Shown here in pieces: positions 5,254-7,801 of a DNA stretch of 7,801 bases (the stretch's first letter is position 1; each line of letters begins with the position of its first letter). The position numbers were made by a program, and so were the translations under genes. The notes under the pieces are model-generated. The model searched no databases, was not told where the DNA came from, and saw only the letters and a program-made list of their open reading frames with translations. Source of the DNA: Chloroflexota bacterium. GTDB taxonomy: Bacteria; Chloroflexota; Anaerolineae; Ardenticatenales; Ardenticatenaceae. Location of the stretch: the NCBI GenBank assembly GCA_003520455.1, contig DOUV01001089.1, forward strand, positions 1 through 7,801, read 5' to 3'.

Positions 5254-6257
5254 CCTGATCTTCCTCCTCCTTGATTCCCCACTGTGACCCTTCCACCCGA
5301 ACGGCAATGGTGCTCGATCAGGCTGAGCAGCATCTTGCGCTGTTGGGCGCGGCGCTCGCGTGCCCGGCTGGTGAAGGCCGTCTTCGATTCCAGGACGTCC
5401 AGGCAGATGCTGACGAAGCGCGGCTCGTCCGCGCGGGGATGGAGGTTCTGCTGCGCGGTGACCCGGGCGATCATGATGCAGGCCCGCAGCGTCGGCGCCT
5501 GGTCGTACTCGCCCGAGGCCCGGAAGTCCCGTACCACGTCGACAACCTTGGAGGCCTCCTCCACCGGCATATTCGAACGCGAGGCGGTGATGGCGATTTC
5601 CGTCTCACGGTCGTAGTAGTCCAGGTCCATCGTCACCAGCCGGTCACTGAGCGCATCCTGGGCTTCGTGGACGCCGGCGTACTCTTGAGGGTTGCTGGTG
5701 AAGATGACCCGAAAATCGGGGTGGACTTTCAGGTAGGCATCTTTCTGTGTCATCGTGGGCAGTACGAGGATCCGCTCCTCCAGGACTGCCAGGAGCACAT
5801 TGTTGGCCTCGGGCCGGGAGCGAGTGAACTCGTCGTAGACCAGGGTGAAGCCCTCGCGGCAGGCTGTGGTGAGGCGATTGTCGACCCACCGCTGAACGGC
5901 GTCCTCCTCGTACTTGAGCACCGTGTGGATAAAGCGGTCGACAACCCGGCGGTAGCTGTACCCATACTGCCCGCCAATAAGATCAGAGGTCGAGAATTCC
6001 TCGTCTCCGGTGATGAGCATCACCGGCCGCCCCAACTGGGCCGCCACATGCAGGGCCAGAGTGGTCTTGCCCGTCCCGGCTGGGCCGCGGAAGTGAACGG
6101 GGAATCCGGCGTTCAGATAGGCCAACGCCCGCCCCATCACCTCCCGGGTAGTGGAGGTTTCCACGAAGTCGGGGCGCGCCCGCAAGGACAGAACTGTCCG
6201 CTGCCCGTCCATCCCGTTGCTCGGGGTCACTGCCACGGCTCTCGATGCCACTGCCAT
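5250..6257 (-). CDS. gvpN: Gas vesicle protein GvpN, AAA+ ATPase
   Basis: A 335-aa MoxR-type AAA+ ATPase matching GvpN along its length. Visible motifs: Walker A GPAGTGKT (58-65), the GvpN-typical ITGDEEFSTSDLIGGQYGY (82-100), Walker B LVYDEFTRS (139-147), sensor-1 region VIFTSNPQEYAGVHEAQDAL (184-203) and DRLVTMDLDYYD. All nucleotide-binding residues expected are present. GvpN is needed for efficient vesicle growth; it is thought to use ATP to remodel assembly complexes and help vesicles reach full width. The C-terminal tail (after about 320) is glycine/arginine-rich. GAGAGGAG lies 8 bases before the ATG. It follows the AbrB-like gene by 135 bases and overlaps the coiled-coil gene by ATGA. 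Confidence 0.96.
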   Translation of the reverse strand: MAVASRAVAVTPSNGMDGQRTVLSLRARPDFVETSTTREVMGRALAYLNAGFPVHFRGPAGTGKTTLALHVAAQLGRPVMLITGDEEFSTSDLIGGQYGYSYRRVVDRFIHTVLKYEEDAVQRWVDNRLTTACREGFTLVYDEFTRSRPEANNVLLAVLEERILVLPTMTQKDAYLKVHPDFRVIFTSNPQEYAGVHEAQDALSDRLVTMDLDYYDRETEIAITASRSNMPVEEASKVVDVVRDFRASGEYDQAPTLRACIMIARVTAQQNLHPRADEPRFVSICLDVLESKTAFTSRARERRAQQRKMLLSLIEHHCRSGGRVTVGNQGGGRSG

Positions 6258-6392
6258 CTTTCATACTCCTCTCGCTGGGTGCTGACGGCTCCCGCTCCCC
6301 GGGGATCAGAGGCCGGGGGCAGGGGCCGGAGAGCGCCGCGCAGACTCTTGCCCAAGTGCTGCCTCCCTGACCCCTCGGCCATCAGTCGTTCG
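6258..6392. other. 135-base spacer upstream of gvpN
   Basis: GC-rich spacer containing the gvpN ribosome binding site and a TCCCCGGGGA palindrome near 6296-6305. No convincing promoter or terminator is visible. A 51-codon ATG frame crosses it but lacks a ribosome binding site. Confidence 0.5.
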
Positions 6393-7136
6393 CTATGTGT
6401 CAATCCATTGCTCGACGGAGGACGACCGCACCCCGATCTCGATCGTCAGCGCCCGGTACCACTTCTCCCGAGCGGCCGCGTAGACCTCGGGATTTTCCTG
6501 CCAGGTGCGAAACTGGTCGTAGACTCGTCGGAAACCAGACCGGGCCTGCAGCCAGACCTGGTCGTCAAAGGGAGAGCCCGCGGGATGCTGGGGGCCGCCG
6601 TCACCCCAGAAGGTCCGGTGGGCCATGCCGCGCTCAAAATCGGTCCCCAGCCCGGCAGGAGTGCCCGTGATGAGATACACTACGGCATCGCCGAAGGCCA
6701 ATGCCAGCGCCCCTTCCAGGCCGAGGCGATGGCCACCAGCCACTGCCAGGAAGGCCAGGAGTCGCGTCAGAGCATCTGACCCGCGCTGGCCGTGTCCCGT
6801 CCGCTGGTGAACCACGGCCAGCGCATCGACGTAGGCCAGCGGCGGCCGCTCCTGCCAGTGACGCGGCGGGAAGAGGGCCAGAGTGAAGTCCGCCGGTGAG
6901 AAATCACCGAGTTCGTCCACCTCCCCTAAGCCCAGGCGCAGCTTCTGCCAGAGTGTCGAGAAGAGGCTCTGGGCGGCGGACAGGTCCGGCTGGAGCATAA
7001 TCTCCGGGCGGGGTCCGTCCCGCACCGTGAGGCGGCATTCCACCCCCTCAAGAACCTGCAGTGTGGTCGGGAGGGTGATCTCAATGCTTCCGCTGGTCCG
7101 GCCCGCGGATCGGATGCTTCGGGTTCCCAGGTACAT
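6393..7136 (-). CDS. Conserved-looking 247-aa protein with AbrB-like N-terminus, unrecognised
   Basis: A 247-aa protein with no family I can name. Residues 1-50 (YLGTRSIRSAGRTSGSIEIT, then LPTTLQVLEGVECRLTVRDG) resemble the short beta hairpins of AbrB/SpoVT-type DNA-binding domains, where a GRS.SI.ITLP stretch is typical; this is pattern resemblance only. Residues 50-70 (QPDLSAAQSLFSTLWQKLRL) look helical, the middle (120-155) is rich in Ala/Leu/Gly, and the C-terminal part contains QVWLQARSGFRRVYDQFRTW. No signal peptide is seen. ATG 7136 was chosen because AAGGTGG lies 5 bases upstream; the in-frame GTG at 7145 lacks a site. It is the first gene of the run before gvpN. It may regulate the cluster or be an assembly factor; neither is shown by the sequence. 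Confidence 0.75.
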   Translation of the reverse strand: MYLGTRSIRSAGRTSGSIEITLPTTLQVLEGVECRLTVRDGPRPEIMLQPDLSAAQSLFSTLWQKLRLGLGEVDELGDFSPADFTLALFPPRHWQERPPLAYVDALAVVHQRTGHGQRGSDALTRLLAFLAVAGGHRLGLEGALALAFGDAVVYLITGTPAGLGTDFERGMAHRTFWGDGGPQHPAGSPFDDQVWLQARSGFRRVYDQFRTWQENPEVYAAAREKWYRALTIEIGVRSSSVEQWIDT

Positions 7137-7493
7137 GGCAGCCACCTTGTGCTACATCATCTAGCCGGTTCTCTAGCAGAAACAGGAGCCAAAAAAGTTC
7201 GCCTCAACGAGCCGCACTGAAGCGCCCGGACCGGCCGTTGGCCCTCGACTGGGCTCAGTCTGCATTCGTGACGATCGCCGTCCTGTCTCACCCACCAGCG
7301 TGATGAATTCTAGCGACCGAGCGCGGCAATCGGAACCGGCGCCAGGAGCGCGGCCTTCCTGGCCGCCCACGATGGCTTTAGCGCCGAGGTGGGGCGAGCG
7401 GAATGCTCGCGCTCCCAGAGCCGGCGTCTCCCGATTTTGGCTGTCACCGTTCATGAGAGACAGCGCAACGGCGGGCGGCCGGCGGTCATCGTC
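7137..7493. other. 357-base intergenic region upstream of the gas-vesicle operon
   Basis: No supported gene. It contains two small perfect stem-loops with 6-bp stems and 5-base loops: GCGGCC/GGCCGC at 7350-7366 and GCGAGC/GCTCGC at 7394-7410. It also holds a possible terminator at 7191-7224. A promoter for the gvp operon should lie here if the operon begins at 7136, but I found no pair of -35/-10 boxes with good spacing. A 93-codon ATG frame (7173-7454, minus) lacks a ribosome binding site and protein-like features. Confidence 0.5.
7191..7224 (-). terminator. Possible intrinsic terminator after the helix-hairpin-helix gene
   Basis: On the minus strand CGCTTCA pairs with TGAGGCG over 7 bp (one G-U) around an 11-base loop, followed by AAC and six Ts. 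The stem is modest and the loop large, so this is a moderate call. If real, it separates the upstream gene from the gvp operon and puts the gvp promoter downstream of it or reading through it. Confidence 0.4.
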
Positions 7494-7801
7494 TCACGCC
7501 TGCCCCCCGACCTCGCGGGCTTGCTCGATCCATTCCTCCACTTTCGCCAACCGGGCCGTTTCACCGAGGACCTGGTGCAACTCCTCGACCGTGCTCTCAG
7601 CCAGGCGGGCGTAGGTCTGAATTCCTGCCAGCCTGAGCCGCCGCTGCATCACGGGCCCAATCCCGCGAATCGCAGTGAGATCATCGGAGTCGATCTCGCC
7701 CGCGGGTACAGCCTTCTCTTCCGGCTGTGGCGCCTGCGCTTCTTCCACGGCCGGCGCGGCTGCCACTACCGTCTCGGCTGCCGGCGCCGACTGCGGGGCG
7801 G
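7494..7801 (-). CDS. C-terminal part of a protein with a Pro/Ala-rich linker and helix-hairpin-helix domain (partial)
   Basis: The frame is open from the right window edge to a TGA at 7494-7496, so only the C-terminus is seen (about 102 codons). The visible start is a Pro/Ala/Glu-rich linker, followed by a compact domain: DLTAIRGIGPVMQRRLRLAG, then IQTYARLAESTVEELHQVLG and a final helix KVEEWIEQAREVGG. This matches the helix-hairpin-helix (HhH_5-type) module, in which GIGP is the hairpin turn. Such domains bind DNA non-specifically or mediate protein contacts and are often appended to unrelated proteins through such linkers. A GTG at 7766 is in frame, but the linker clearly continues beyond it, so it is probably not the start. 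The identity of the main protein is outside the window. Confidence 0.75.
   Translation of the reverse strand, partial: APQSAPAAETVVAAAPAVEEAQAPQPEEKAVPAGEIDSDDLTAIRGIGPVMQRRLRLAGIQTYARLAESTVEELHQVLGETARLAKVEEWIEQAREVGGQA

Noticed and set aside
6227..6382. A 51-codon ATG frame (minus) between the AbrB-like gene and gvpN, overlapping the gvpN start
   Set aside because: No ribosome binding site before its ATG, Pro/Gly/Arg-rich composition expected of GC-rich noncoding DNA, and it runs into gvpN out of frame.
5271..6779. A 502-codon plus-strand open frame
   Set aside because: Antisense to gvpN and the AbrB-like gene, with no recognisable domain; gvpN on the other strand has clear motifs.
7160..7190. 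A possible promoter with TAGAGA or TAGATG as the -10 box before the first gvp gene
   Set aside because: No -35-like hexamer at 16-18 bases spacing; not supportable by eye.
7173..7454. A 93-codon frame (minus) in the upstream spacer
   Set aside because: No Shine-Dalgarno sequence, low-complexity composition, and it runs through the likely terminator.

Overview
The window holds most of a gas-vesicle (gvp) gene cluster from a GC-rich bacterium. Every gene I can support lies on the minus strand, so transcription runs from high to low coordinates. The gas-vesicle families are clear by sequence: GvpN (AAA+ ATPase), GvpH/Hsp20, GvpF/L, GvpG, GvpO and GvpJ. The GvpJ closely resembles the Bacillus-type protein with a C-terminal coiled coil. 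A CDC48-type AAA ATPase follows at the left edge. The gene set and protein flavour fit Chloroflexota, but that placement is inference; an actinobacterial or other high-GC host is not excluded.

Layout in transcription order: (1) the C-terminal part of a gene entering from the right edge, with a Pro/Ala-rich linker and a helix-hairpin-helix domain; (2) a 357-base spacer with small hairpins and a possible intrinsic terminator; (3) an unrecognised 247-aa protein whose N-terminus looks AbrB-like; (4) gvpN; (5) a 112-aa coiled-coil protein, possibly GvpV-like, overlapping gvpN by ATGA; (6) a 62-aa very basic protein; (7) an Hsp20-type GvpH; (8) a 346-aa unrecognised protein carrying a HExxH metallopeptidase motif; (9) gvpF/L; (10) gvpG; (11) gvpO; (12) a 97-aa cysteine-containing protein overlapping gvpO by TAATG; (13) gvpJ; (14) a 133-aa protein with six DnaJ-type CxxCxGxG motifs, overlapping gvpJ by GTGA; (15) a 16-bp hairpin spanning the last stop codon; (16) the start of a CDC48-family ATPase running off the left edge.

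Spacings from gene 3 to gene 14 are short (overlaps up to about 135 bases), and most starts have a good Shine-Dalgarno sequence, so this looks like one long operon. GvpF/L, G, J, N and O are accessory proteins of gas-vesicle nucleation and growth. The major shell protein GvpA and GvpK are not in this window. The new-looking part is the set of non-canonical passengers: the HExxH protein, the six-motif zinc-ribbon protein, the cysteine protein, the AbrB-like protein and the small basic protein. Together with Hsp20 and CDC48 they suggest a folding, quality-control or processing module attached to gas-vesicle assembly. No mobile element, CRISPR array, tRNA or rRNA was seen.
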